A DNA stretch of 64,000 bases from contig JAREIK010001332.1 of assembly GCA_029783825.1 (NCBI GenBank), forward strand, positions 4,359,242-4,423,241, given 5' to 3'. The stretch comes from Sapria himalayana (Eukaryota > Streptophyta > Magnoliopsida > Malpighiales > Rafflesiaceae). Made by a program: the position numbers and the translations under genes. Every line of letters begins with the position of its first letter. Within the stretch, counting starts at the first letter, position 1. This document shows, piece after piece, positions 11,641 to 22,098 of this stretch. The notes beneath the pieces were generated by a model. The model worked only from the letters and a program-made list of their open reading frames with translations. It had not been told where the DNA came from and ran no database searches.

Positions 11641-11659
11641 ATAGATATCACACTTCAAA

Positions 11660-13120
11660 TGGAAGAACTCATCAACATTCCAATGTTATTCGTTGAGCAA
11701 CCTCTATTTTATCTGTTAAAAGAAAATTATAAAATCAATTTAAAAAAATATTTAAATGCATGTCAGATATAAGATAGAAGAGATGAGCATTATTTTTTGT
11801 AATATTGTTGAATTTATTAACACAGGCAAAATTATTAAAATAAAATTTAAAATTGAGAAATTATTTCTCAAAGTACGTTAGATTCATATAAAAATATATT
11901 TAAACAAAAAAAATAGCATTTAATTATACTTTAAATTAAAGTAAAATATGATAAAAGTCATTTTATAGATATGCCATTAAATGTCTCTAGGTCTTTAAGC
12001 TAATTGATTTTGAAATAGCATGACTATAGAGCACGCATTTTTATGAAATATAGCTTCATTTTTTTCCATACTGTCACTGTCTGATAAACAGAGGATGAAA
12101 GAACAAATAGAATAACATGTATAAAAATGACACGAGATAAAAAAAAGAATGGATAATAACCTGCTCAAAGCCAACAACAAGAATTTCCCACTCTTTATCT
12201 CTTGTAATTAGCAAATAAGACCTTGCAAGATAAACTAGAGACTGAGACTAAAAATGGGAAATGGAAAAGAAATCATGATAACTTTGTGGCAGAATTGTAG
12301 CCTGAAAATAAAAAGCAGATAACTCAACTAAGGCAAAATCACCGACAAAACCAGCACCAACATCACAAAATTAGCATAGAATGATGGAAACATAACTAAT
12401 TAAACTTCAAAAAATAGCAACACTAAACACGATGCCGAAAATATGATGCATAAGCCATGTACAACTTCACTTTCCACAGTTTGTAAATCAAAGCCATGTA
12501 GAAACTGATGACAAGAGTAATTGACTACAATTTCTATCTTTCGAAAACAAGAGAAGATCAAATTCAAGCTAGTATTGGGGGGAGTGAAAACGAAATATAT
12601 CCTCTTAAAGGCAGAAATGCGATGAAGAAGAAAGCACCCATGAAAGTAACTTTCTAATATGATATGATTCTGCAACCTCTACATCCAAGTACAAAAGAAA
12701 TCAATAAAAATGAAGAGAATGAAACAAAAAACTTACACTTTCACCCATAGTTTTACTCTGAATTAAATCTAAACAGGAATCCAAGGGCATTTGATGCTAA
12801 TTATTTGAGCATCAAAAAACTCACTCAAATTATTTAAGCAAAGACTAATGAGACATTTCCAAAACTTATTTGATGCTACTTTTTAATCAGAGCTTCACAT
12901 TTATTCTAAAGATATTCAAATTTTGTATTAGTAGATGATGTTTACTCTTCTTGTAGCTATAATATATGTAAGAAGAATACTATGTTGAGAAAGTTTTATT
13001 GTATAATTCAAAACCTCAATATTTTAACTATAAAAAAATTAAGCATCTATAAATAGATTACAAAATTAACAATCTTAAATAAGCTATTTGTATTAAAAAA
13101 AACCAAGTGAAGAAAGTCTA
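11660..13120. other. Gene-free 5' region of inner CACTA element
   Basis: No coding block, RNA gene or clear repeat is recognisable. This is upstream of the transposase start, so it should hold the promoter and 5' leader of the inner element, but I cannot assign a core promoter. The stretch 12060-12770 is slightly less A+T-rich than its surroundings and may be an unrecognised insertion. Confidence 0.45.
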
Positions 13121-13129
13121 TTCTATGTC

Positions 13130-14230
13130 TATTTTAGTTCCCAAAAATATATATTCAATGTATGGTTTCTAGATAATAGATGTACTAATCACATGTCTAG
13201 AAAGAATTTTTTCCATGGACTTGCATAGAGATGAGAAATAAACATATAGTATTTATTGATGGGAAAAGTAAAATGAAAGCAAAAACATCTATCAGAGAAA
13301 AGCTTATTGAAGATGTACTATTAATTCCAGAACTAGATAAAAATCTACTAAGAATAAGCCAATTAATATAGAAGGATTATAAATTGATACATTAAGAGAA
13401 TAACTATAATATATGTGATAAGGTATCAATAAGTATACTTTGGAAGGTGAAGATGTCCTAAAATTGAAACATCTCTATCAACCTCAACTCAAGAATCAAT
13501 TCTACATCGAACATGCATGAAGTAAAATAGACTAACTTATGGCACATAAGGTATGGAAACATGAATTATAAATGCTTTAAGCTTCATAGTCAAAGCAATT
13601 TGGTGAATGGGCAGTCCCTTAATATTGAAGTATAAAATATTGATTGTGGAGAATATGCTAAGGGTAAATAGTCCATGCAATCATTCCCAAAACGGGTTGA
13701 TAAGACGTACCATTATATTCTTTACTTGGTTCACTTATATATTTGTGGACAAATATTTGTATTATTCTATACGAACAATAACTATTTCGTATTGTTTGTA
13801 CATTGTTATTTAAGAATGATGTGAGTTTACTTTATTATATAAAAATATAAAGTATACTTAATATCTAAGAAGTTTCAAAACTTAATTGAAAGATACTCCA
13901 AAATATAATAAAAGTACTTAAAATTTTAAAATGACAAATGGAAAGAGTCACTCTCTAAGCATTTTGTCTTCTATTGTTAATAAAAATGAATTCATAGATA
14001 ATTAACAACTCCATAAATTTCTCACTATAATGATGATGTTGTAAAGAAGAAGAATCATGTGATAATAAAGATGCCCTATGTCCATGATGCCTCAAAAGAG
14101 TCTTCCAATATACTTATAAGCCAAAGTTTTGACACTTCTATTTATTTGTTAAATAGAAGTCCAACCACAATCTTAATGCATCCCACTCCAATTAAAGTCT
14201 AGTGTTAAAAGAAGCCAAAAAGTAATAATT
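13130..14230 (+). pseudogene. Ty1/Copia polyprotein fragment (protease edge to integrase)
   Basis: The plus strand, crossing frames, reads WFLDNRCTNHMSRKNF at about 13160-13210, the Copia aspartic protease 'W..DSGCSNHM' block with the catalytic D changed to N and S to R. It continues with VLLIPELDKNLLRISQL (about 13310-13365), the block just before the GAG-pre-integrase domain. Then come CGEYAKGK..QSFPKR and LVH.YICGQ (about 13640-13750), matching the start of the integrase core. LLNRSPTTILMHPTPI at about 14140-14190 matches the 'YLLNR.PTK.L....TP' block. Many stops interrupt it. No LTRs for it were found, so it is a fragment lodged in the 5' region of the inner CACTA element. Confidence 0.66.
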
Positions 14231-14609
14231 AGAGAGCAAATGAAAGTTTACATTGCTCTCAAAAATCCAAGCATAAAAGAAAGAAATTAGGTAATTCTCT
14301 CATATAATGGGAAATGTCTTCACTCCATCAAGTCTACAAATGTCACTAAAGATAACTCAAATTTAACTAATATTCAACAAATTTGCTCACAATATATATT
14401 TATTAAAATCTCTATAAAAAATACTCAAATATGCATAACACAATAGTGAATACATACAAAATATCTCAAAAAAGTTAATAAATAAAATGTCAAATAATAA
14501 TTTAAGAAAAAGAAATAATCATTATAATTCACAACTTACTTGCATGGGGACATAACCATATAGGTTCTCGTTTCTTGGTGAGCATGAATAATATAGAATT
14601 AATTTATTT

Positions 14610-14760
14610 TCAAACACATTAGAAAATCACTTTAAAAAACTCAATTATTGGAGTTTCCAGTAAAAGTTTACTGTGTTGAATTATAAGTTAGAAAAGGCTA
14701 ACATGGTAGCTGATGAACTAAGTCATGAGATTGAGCTTGATGTAATCAATAACCATCAAT
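14610..14760 (+). pseudogene. Gypsy RNase H C-terminal fragment
   Basis: The plus strand reads YKLEKANMVADELSHEIEL near 14680-14740, close to the 'Y.PGKANVVADALSR' block ending the RNase H domain of chromovirus-type Gypsy elements. An upstream LNYWSFQ stretch resembles the 'RRW.E' approach to this motif. No other pol domain could be followed with confidence, so it is a small relic. The stretch 14230-14600 before it is unassigned A+T-rich sequence. Confidence 0.5.
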
Positions 14761-15164
14761 ATCTACAAAAAGAACATATCAAACAAGACTACTGCAACAT
14801 TTAATTTCTATTTCATTGATATAATATGTCATTGAAGGAAAGATTCAGAAAGATTATGACATAAGGGAGTTACACAATGTCCAGTGCCACAATAATGTTG
14901 ATTCTAAAAGATTCTAGAATATCCAAGCTAAGCTCAACAGTATGTTTAGGCCAGACTTCAATTGATGTTCTATAATTTTTAATGTTTGTTTGTTTTTTAC
15001 AATATAAGAATATGACATAAGGTAGAATTGTCAGAAGTAAAATATATCTATCTGTCATAAGGCAGAATTTTTAATGTTAGGGTACAAGATAGCACTCGAA
15101 TAGTCATAAGTAAAATAAATTGGAGAAGAAGTTTGCATTGAATCAGAGATAGAAATAAGAATTT

Positions 15165-15590
15165 TCAAATCATCAATTTCTTCGAGATGGAATCCTAGAA
15201 ATGACTAGTGCCAAACTAACAAATGTCCTCGACATCGTGGATTGGTATTCTCCGGCGAAGGAAAAGGTTTCCAACAAATACAATGCTTGTTGTGTCAGTT
15301 TAGCCCAACTCTTCCGCTGAATTCGCCGATTGCTCCCAAAAAATAGAGCATATAATACTGCATTTATAATACTGCATTTTATGCTAAATTACTCGGAACA
15401 CGTTCACATTAATTAATTAGATTAACGATAGCAAATAGTTGATACAATTATAAACTTAATGGAGAAACTTACAGGATGCTACAAATATGACCAATGATTT
15501 CGAAGACGCGAGCTTGAACCCGAGTTGTTAGAAATGGCCGAACGTGATGAAGAAGAAGCACAACTCTTTCTAGCGATAGATTAATCAATA
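15165..15590. other. Locally G+C-richer patch with open frame, unrecognised
   Basis: This patch stands out from the very A+T-rich surroundings. On the plus strand, 15168-15323 is open and includes an ATG at 15201 followed by codons for VLDIVDWYSPAKEKVSNKY, then a stop. A second block near 15500-15580 has ELEPELLEMAERDEEEAQLF. I recognise neither. Candidates are a captured host exon pair, a continuation of the Gypsy fragment just upstream, or the 5' exon area of the inner element. Strand and function are not assigned. Confidence 0.35.
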
Positions 15591-15934
15591 TAATTAAGTT
15601 AAAAAATATTGAATTTTTCACATAATTATATTAAATCACCTTATATTTACATTTTATTTTTATTTCTCTTAGGGATAAAATAAATATTAACAAATTACAT
15701 TTTAAAATTAAATATTATTACTTATTTTATAAATAAAAATCGCAATTTTGAATGTATAAATATTTAGATATTTTTTAATTTTATCATAAGTTTATGTTTA
15801 TTTTTAATAAATAATTTTGAACAAGAATTTGATAATTTTTTTTTATTAATCTAGAGTAAAAATAAAAATATTATTACTTATAAAAAAAATTAAATAAGAA
15901 ATTTGTTACAAATCTATAAATTCAAAATTAATTT

Positions 15935-16314
15935 TTTCACATCCATGACACTAATAAAAGTGACAAGGTTTATAACTTTCAGCCTCTTTTTCCTTAGCAA
16001 GTTTTAAGGAGTTAAGCAATTTTCCTAACCTATTAGTCTTAACAATGACACTTCTAGTAAGTGTCATTAAATGTATACTTACAAATATAATAATGACATT
16101 TTTTAAAAGCGTCAAGATATATAGCGTCATTAATTTTATGTTTTGTCATAGTAACAATGACACTTCTAGTAAGTGTCATAAAAACTTAATACATTTTCCA
16201 AATAATGTCGCTTTTAGAAAAGTGTTATTAAATGTCTAATTACAAATCGTATAATGACATTTTCTGAAAGCGTCAAGATATAAAGCATCATTAATTTGAT
16301 GTTTTGTTGTACTG
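15935..16314. repeat. Right subterminal repeats of inner CACTA element
   Basis: AATGACACTTCTAGTAAGTG-type motifs occur at about 16043 and 16154, heading two tandem copies of roughly 110 bp. Each copy continues with ATAATGACATTTT..AAAGCGTCAAGATAT and a GTCATTAATTT.ATGTTTTGT tail. The motif itself is a small palindrome (GACACTT...AAGTGTC). The same motif classes fill the left end at 2480-2760. The block 15600-15930 to its left is nearly pure A/T with nothing recognisable. Confidence 0.8.
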
Positions 16315-16479
16315 ACATAGGCTGCAAAAAACACAATAAAATTTCCATCATCATCAAAGACGTACACTTTCACCACATTTTAAAGGTGATTCAATATACA
16401 TGCAACAACCCAACAAAATAGTAGTTAGTTTACATAGATACATAAAAGAATCTTGTCAAGTGTGCAATGGCAACAAGAG

Positions 16480-17030
16480 AACAAGTACATATGAAATACC
16501 TTAAATTCATCCCAATATAACTCCTTAGTGTTGACAGGCACCAACCTCCATGTTACACCCTCCTTTTATAGTCTATGCTTAAAAATTTTTGTAATATCCA
16601 TTGAAGCACTTAGATGAAATATATTCCAAAAATTACAAAAGAATATTAAATGTTAAATCTCATATGAAAATAAATTATCTTGTATAGTAATTAACAAAAA
16701 AAACAATAAGTGGCATAATAAATATTTTAAGCATACGTGGTCTTCTTATCAACTATTTCTATATTCTTTCTCCGTGTGTAACCACATGTGGTTGATGATC
16801 CAACTGGTGCTACTGTGGTAGAAGACTCTAGATTAGTTTGTGGGCAGATGGTGGTAAGTTCTCCACATTGAAGGTAGGTGTCGAACCAATAGCTAGTGGG
16901 GATGTGCTTGTAAGTAGGATGGCTTGTGTAGATAGTTCAGTTGCACCCAAACCTAAAGAATTAGCTATGCTCCTTGTTGAATGGCCACCTCTCATACCTT
17001 CAATGAACATAATTACAAAACAACACATTT
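16480..17030 (-). pseudogene. Transposase_24/TnpA-like gene, 5' exons (outer CACTA)
   Basis: The minus-strand block 17028-16828 reads GGHSTRSIANSLGLGATELS and a P/S/T-rich tail, the low-complexity N-terminal region of the second CACTA protein. The block at about 16560-16495 reads VTWRLVPVNTKELYWDEFKVF, matching the 'W..VP...KE.IW.....KF' block that starts the conserved part. The remainder of the gene is at 690-1650, beyond the inner CACTA insertion. The insertion point (16315/2459) falls in non-coding sequence between these exons. The DEFK/GTATTT transition is a plausible splice donor. Confidence 0.6.
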
Positions 17031-17209
17031 ATAATGAAAATGCCGACTATAAAGTACATACATATGCATGAAAAAAATACTAGTAATTGAAAATAATATT
17101 ATAAATATATTCATGAGGTCAATAATATAAAGGCTTCAATCTTCAACATTGGTCACATTATTATTATCATCATCATCTATTTCTTTATATTTTTCATCTG
17201 ACTCTATTT

Positions 17210-19990
17210 CTAGTTCAACCTCCTCATTTTTTGAAGTTCTATATCATCAATTTCTACAAAAAGATAATTGTGATCAACTAATGATTGAGGTTCTTTGTCT
17301 GCTGCAATATCAATATAATTGTTTTCGATGATATCCTCTTGAAATGCTCCTGCATTTGATCGCAAAATTTTCAATGTCTCGGCTACTTCCACGACCACTC
17401 AAGCTTTTATCTTGCAAACAGCCCACCAATTACACATGTTTTTCTTTGTGCTTGGATAAGATGCATAATAGACCTGCATTGTTTGCTCTACGAGAATAAA
17501 TGGTTTGTATCTATTGAATCTTCTCATGTGGTTCACATCAACAAGCTTATACTTAGGGTGACTTCTTATACCTATACTTGGTGTCGGATCAAACTAATGA
17601 CAATTGAATAATATGACTCTCTTCAGTAGTAATGCAGGGTATTCCAATTATAAAACCTCCATTAGTTGACCATAAAAGTCCAATTATGTTGCACTAAAAT
17701 TAGAACCCTTTATGCACACTCCACTATTCGTTGTTGTTTTATTTGATCCATGTCCCAAAGTATGAAACGTACATCTATTCACATAATATCCAGGAAATGC
17801 CTTAACACCTCGTAAAGGTCCTTTTGCAAGGTCCTTTATGAATTAGCTGAAGTTATTTGAAATCGGGTCATGAGCCTATATATATATAGTTGAATTATGA
17901 GTAACTAAATCCAACAATATATATATATAGTTGAATTTTAATTACTCACATGTGCTTCAAACCAAGATGCAAAGTTTTTATCAAGTTTAGCATCAACTTC
18001 GGCCTCTTCAACATATGGTTGATGTTCTATTAATCTAGCCACAAATAGTCTATAGAAAATGACCATTAGTTTCAGCAATTACATAAATATTTTTGCATAT
18101 ATAAATTAGTTTTCAATCATTTCTTTAAGAAATTCAAATACTTACTCAATATAGTGCTTTACTTCTTTATAATTCAATAGAATATACATGCGAGCTGCAT
18201 GATATTCAACCTGAGTAAGATATCAAAATTTTTTCATTGCCAAATGTTATACCCCCATGCTTAAAATGGAAATCATTCCCTCATGTTCTTGAGTTTCATC
18301 GTATCAATGACAAATAGAGTTCATGGCACTTTTCGATGTCTTGTATTGACATATGGCTCAACATAATGAGCACAAAATTAAGATGTCTCCTCAACCAACT
18401 ATGCATTACATATAAGACCTTCAACTTTTGCTTTATTGAACACATTATTTTTCAACCTTCGAAGGTACCTAAAGATAATCTTTGTCAAGCTACATAAAAT
18501 ATTATGTCATTTTAAATTGGATTGACATATAAAATTTATATGAGTAATTTTTTGTGCTAACCTCTCAAATGGGTACATCTATCAGTATTGAATAGTACTT
18601 GCTATCCTTGCTTCATACGGAAAATGGATGGGAAGATGCTCCATACAATCAAAAAAACTTGGAGATAATATACGGTCAAGCTTACAGATAATAACATGAA
18701 TTTCATCTTCAAGTCGCCTCATGTCTTCCTCTATTATTACTGTAGATGTAAGATCTTTAAAAAAGTTACCCAGCTTTGTCAAAGATGACCACACATTCTC
18801 TGGCAATAGTTCATGAAGTGCTATTGGAATTAGCCTTTGCATAAACACATGGCAATCATGGCTTTTCATGCCAAATAATTTGAGCTTATTCATATCAACA
18901 CATCTTGCCATGTTCGAGGCATACCCATCAAAAAATCAAAGTTCTTTCAACCTTTCACACAAAATTGTTTTCCTCGACGTATCCAAAGTATAAGTAGCTT
19001 TTGGATATTTGTCTGTGCTATCATTTTGGTGCAACTCTACTCATCGACAAAACTTTTTTAAGTTAGCCCTAGACTTTGCAATATCTTTTGTTTTTCCTTA
19101 AATATTCATAACAGTATTGAAGACATTATCTAAGGCATTTTTTCAATATGCATGACATCTAGATTATGTCAAATGAGGTTTGTGCTCCAATAAGGTAAAT
19201 CCCAAAAGATGATTCTTTTCTTCTATCCACATTCGCAACTCTTGAAAATACGAGCATTAGTGGACTCAGCATCTGTTTCTGTCACTTTCTTCCACCATAA
19301 TTGCTCAATTTGCTCTAATATTTCTTCCCCTGATCGAACATGAGGTGCAACTTTTCCCACCGTTTTACCATTCAAGAAAGAATTTTTATTCATTTGAAAT
19401 TGATGATGTCTTGGTAAGAACTTACGATGATTGTCAAACTATGATGTCTTGCCCCCTTTACTCAATGTAAATGCATCTAAATCTTTCATGCAATGAGGAC
19501 AATCAAGCTTCACTGTAGTACTCCATCTCGATAATATTGAGTATGTGGGAAAATCAATAATTGTCCACATTAGAGCATCCTTCATTTGAAAATTCTATTT
19601 CCTTGAAAATCATATGCACATACACCCACAATATTTTCAACTCTATAATTAAAGGTTGTAAGAAAACATCTAACTTTCCCTTTGGAATATTTGGCCCTAG
19701 CACAATTATAGATAAGAACATATATTCATATTTCATTCACATCCATGGGGACAAATCCATACTTTGCTAAATGATATCCCACAGTCCCTAGCTCTGGAAA
19801 ATTTTGATTCTGACACTTACAATGATCAAATTGACACCAAATCCTACTCTGGTCCATCAATTTTGGGTGACTCGGTGAAAAATTAATGAATCCCTCAATG
19901 CCAACTTCAAACTCTATTGTTAAAGCACCATCTTTCATCCGATAATCAATCCACTGTCAATCTGGTCTCATTTTCTCTAATGTTTGTATG
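17210..19990 (-). pseudogene. TNP2 transposase remnant of outer CACTA element
   Basis: On the minus strand, the transposase-associated domain (19938-19745) has FEVGIEGFINFSPSHPKL, CDHCKCQN and HLAKYGFVP, with one expected cysteine lost. Next is a truncated TNP2 core (19736-19080) with MKYEYMFLSIIVLGP, a DVFLQPLIIELKILW block, MWTIIDFPTYSILSRWST, CPHCMKDL and HHQFQMNKNSF. DUF4218 (18911-18582) has LKLFGMKSHDCHVFMQRLIP and FFDCMEHLPIHFPYEAR. DUF4216 (about 17890-17400) has GPLRGVKAFPGYYVNR, SGVCIKGSNF, DPTPSIGIRSHPKYKLVDVN and a final CNWWAVCKIKA. The first domain abuts the middle of the TNP2 core. About 0.8 kb expected between them, including the ISADGINPH-type block, is missing, so the enzyme is dead. 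Numerous stops agree. The block 17398-17210 is the acidic C-terminal tail. Confidence 0.82.
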
Positions 19991-19999
19991 TAGTCCTAT

Positions 20000-21600
20000 C
20001 TTTATGCCTACACTAATTCAAGAATCCACGACTAAAATTTCTCAGCTACATATAAAAATAAATGAAAGATAATTTTTCCTTGCAATCTTATAAAATAATT
20101 AAAATATAACATATATGTGAAACAAATAATAACTTAATTAAAAAAGATATAATATAATAAGCTTGAAAAGAACAAATCATTAAACTTTGTATGGCTGAAC
20201 CTTTAACAACTTATAACCTAATTTTGAATTTAAGATATATAATGTAATTTCATTTTGTAATCAGGACATACATATTAACCTGATTTCAAGATGTAATATT
20301 AAAACAAATAAATTTTTCATTGATACAATGGTGTAGTTTAATTTTTAGTCCATATAGCAAAAACTTAAAATGAAATACTTTCATGCATACAACTAATTAA
20401 CAAAAGCAAAATACATAAAATAGTCACAATAGCATCACAAAAAAAGCAAAAAATCAATCAAGACAATAAATAAATGAATACATACCTTAATAATTTTGAC
20501 ACTGAATTGGATGTAGAATAGACAAAGAGAAGATAGTGGAAAACACAGCTCCAACAATAACTTATGTTTGGTTTTTTAGGGGAGGTTAAAACGCTATAAT
20601 GTGACATTGAACATCAGTATTAAAAATGAGTAAATTTGAACCATGAATATTTTATAATTACAATACAAGATATTTCTTTATAATTTTACTGCATGAAAAT
20701 GACAATAAGCCTTACTCTTTGAGCCAAATATGTTAACATTTTATTTTCAAAACATTTGAGCAAATAGACTATTTTGAGCAAATAAATAGTTTGATAATGT
20801 TTCTTGCCTTCATACTGAGGCATAAGATGCAAAATGAATAAGAAAAACATACCAGCAAAATAAAATCATCAACTAGGTTAGAATCAGACATCCACATTCT
20901 TGTAACAACTCATATTGGTGCTGTGATTTCTGTTAGCGCAGAAGTTTTTACAAGAAAAACACAATATTTTTCTAAGCAAAACAGAAGAAAATGATAGTGG
21001 TGCTGCTAATGACAGTCATAGAAGATGATGGTGATGGATGGTAGTGGGGTGATGATGGTTGATAGTGATGGGTGGCAATTAGATTGGATTGGAACAGCTT
21101 GGGGAATTTAGGATGCTGTCTAAAAAAACTGAAGAGAATAAGATTTTAGGTTTAGGTTAAAGTGACTTAGGGGATTTCGCAAAAAATAAAATAAAGTGAC
21201 TTATGAAAGCTCAAAACGATGAAGTAGTGCGTCTAAAATAAACAGGACATTATTTTGGTAAAAGCAATGATACCAAAATTATATTAAAAATATAAACATG
21301 GTCTATGTCATGTTGTATAATTATATTAAAAATAAAAATATAAACAAGTATAATTTAAGATGTTGTATAATTGTTTTGCTTCCGTTGTAACAAAAACAAA
21401 GTTAGCAACCAAAATTTAAATGATTAATTCAATATAAATTATTTTTAAATCATTTTATTAAGGTTCCATTAATTGTAAGGAAAAAAAATAATTATAACCA
21501 TATGAGAAAAATAATATTAATATATAAACTAAAATATTTTAAAAATATTAATTAACTGAACATTTTATCATGCTATTATTGTGTCAAAGCAATATTCATT
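20000..21600. other. 5' non-coding region of outer CACTA element
   Basis: No recognisable coding sequence. A GATGGTGATGG-type imperfect trinucleotide/hexanucleotide tract lies at about 20990-21075. The rest is A+T-rich. It lies between the transposase start and the right subterminal repeats, so it should contain the ancestral promoter and leader of the outer element. Confidence 0.5.
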
Positions 21601-21624
21601 AAAATATAAATATCTAAACATTTG

Positions 21625-22043
21625 CTAAATTTAGTGATGGAAATAAAATTCCATCTATAATTTAGCGACGAAACCCAAATTTAGTCGCTAAATTGGAGAC
21701 GGAGCAAAGAATCCGTCGCTATTCCCAACATTATTTTTCTGCTAAAATACTGAAAGTTCCATAGCCATGGAACTAATAATCCGTCGCTAATATAATGATG
21801 GAACTAATAATCTGTCGTTAATATAACGATAGAATTAATAATCTGTTGTTAATATAATGACTGAATTGATAATCCATCGCTATCTAATAGCTCCCGCCAA
21901 CTTTCTGCCTTATTTTGGTGATGAAATATTATCCATCGGTAAATCGATCAGTAAGTTGGGTTCCGTCATGAATCTGTTGCTAATTTGTAACGAATAAAAT
22001 CCATCCATAAAATCCATCGCTAAATTGGTGATTTTTTGTAGTG
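21625..22043. repeat. Right terminal and subterminal repeats of outer CACTA element
   Basis: TTTAGCGACGA, AGTCGCTAAAT and CCGTCGCT motifs mirror those at 128-430. Between about 21769 and 21885, four tandem copies of a 31-bp unit (core GGAACTAATAATCCGTCGCT) decay progressively from left to right. The terminus reads TTTTTTGTAGTG, ending at 22043. Confidence 0.78.
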
Positions 22044-22098
22044 ATTTATTATTAGATGTGTTTGAGATGAACAGCATATTTTTATCTAAGAGTTTTAT

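Larger units (their letters stand above)
8247..11650 (-). pseudogene. TNP2 (Transposase_21) CACTA transposase, inner element
   Basis: The protein can be followed from N to C terminus on the minus strand: the transposase-associated domain (about 11640-11390), the TNP2 catalytic region (about 11205-9815), DUF4218 (about 9815-9149), an exon at about 9070-8950, and DUF4216 (8864-8247). It would cut and rejoin element ends by a DDE-type reaction in the nucleus. Catalytic-region landmarks are still visible: an ISADGINPH block around 10700-10672 and a HNLDVMYIEKNVCESIIGT block at about 10040-9985. Long open stretches up to 205 codons remain, but a handful of stops and frameshifts occur (for example between 10955 and 10603 and near 9700). 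The copy is recently inactivated rather than ancient. It contrasts with the much more eroded outer transposase at 17210-19990. Confidence 0.86.
2460..16314 (-). mobile_element. Inner CACTA transposon with TNP2 transposase and Ulp1-type second gene
   Basis: The left terminus CACTACAACAAAAAC (2460) pairs with the right terminus, which reads CAGTACAACAAAAC on the opposite strand (ending 16314). The target triplet ACA is directly repeated outside both ends (2457-2459 and 16315-16317), as expected for a CACTA insertion. Both subterminal regions carry AATGACACTT/AGCGTCAT motifs that are unrelated to the GTCGCTAAA motifs of the host element, so this is a separate family. All genes read leftward: TNP2 transposase about 11640-8247, then a Transposase_24 / DUF8039 / Ulp1 gene about 7900-4860. 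The length of 13.9 kb is large but within the range of plant CACTA elements with captured genes. It includes a hAT MITE and retroelement fragments. Confidence 0.88.
128..22043 (-). mobile_element. Outer CACTA (En/Spm) transposon, decayed, split by a second CACTA element
   Basis: The left end begins CACTACAAG and the right end closes with TTGTAGTG. The two ends, read inward, share the first 8 bases and then an ATTTAG..ATGGATTT block about 20 bases in. Both subterminal regions are packed with GTCGCTAAA/TTTAGCGAC motifs in both orientations, so they belong to one family. All recognisable coding pieces (transposase-associated, TNP2, DUF4218, DUF4216, Transposase_24-like) lie on the minus strand, which makes the right end the 5' end. 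The element's own sequence is about 8 kb; the rest is the inner element at 2460-16314. The 3 bases outside the ends (TAA left, ATT right) do not match, so the target duplication is lost or an end is rearranged. The transposase is badly decayed, so the copy cannot be autonomous. Confidence 0.78.

Noticed and set aside
11233..11772. Three plus-strand open frames
   Set aside because: They are antisense to the clearly conserved minus-strand transposase-associated domain of the inner TNP2.
125..22046. Target duplication of the outer CACTA element
   Set aside because: The flanking triplets are TAA and ATT, which do not match; I do not claim a duplication.
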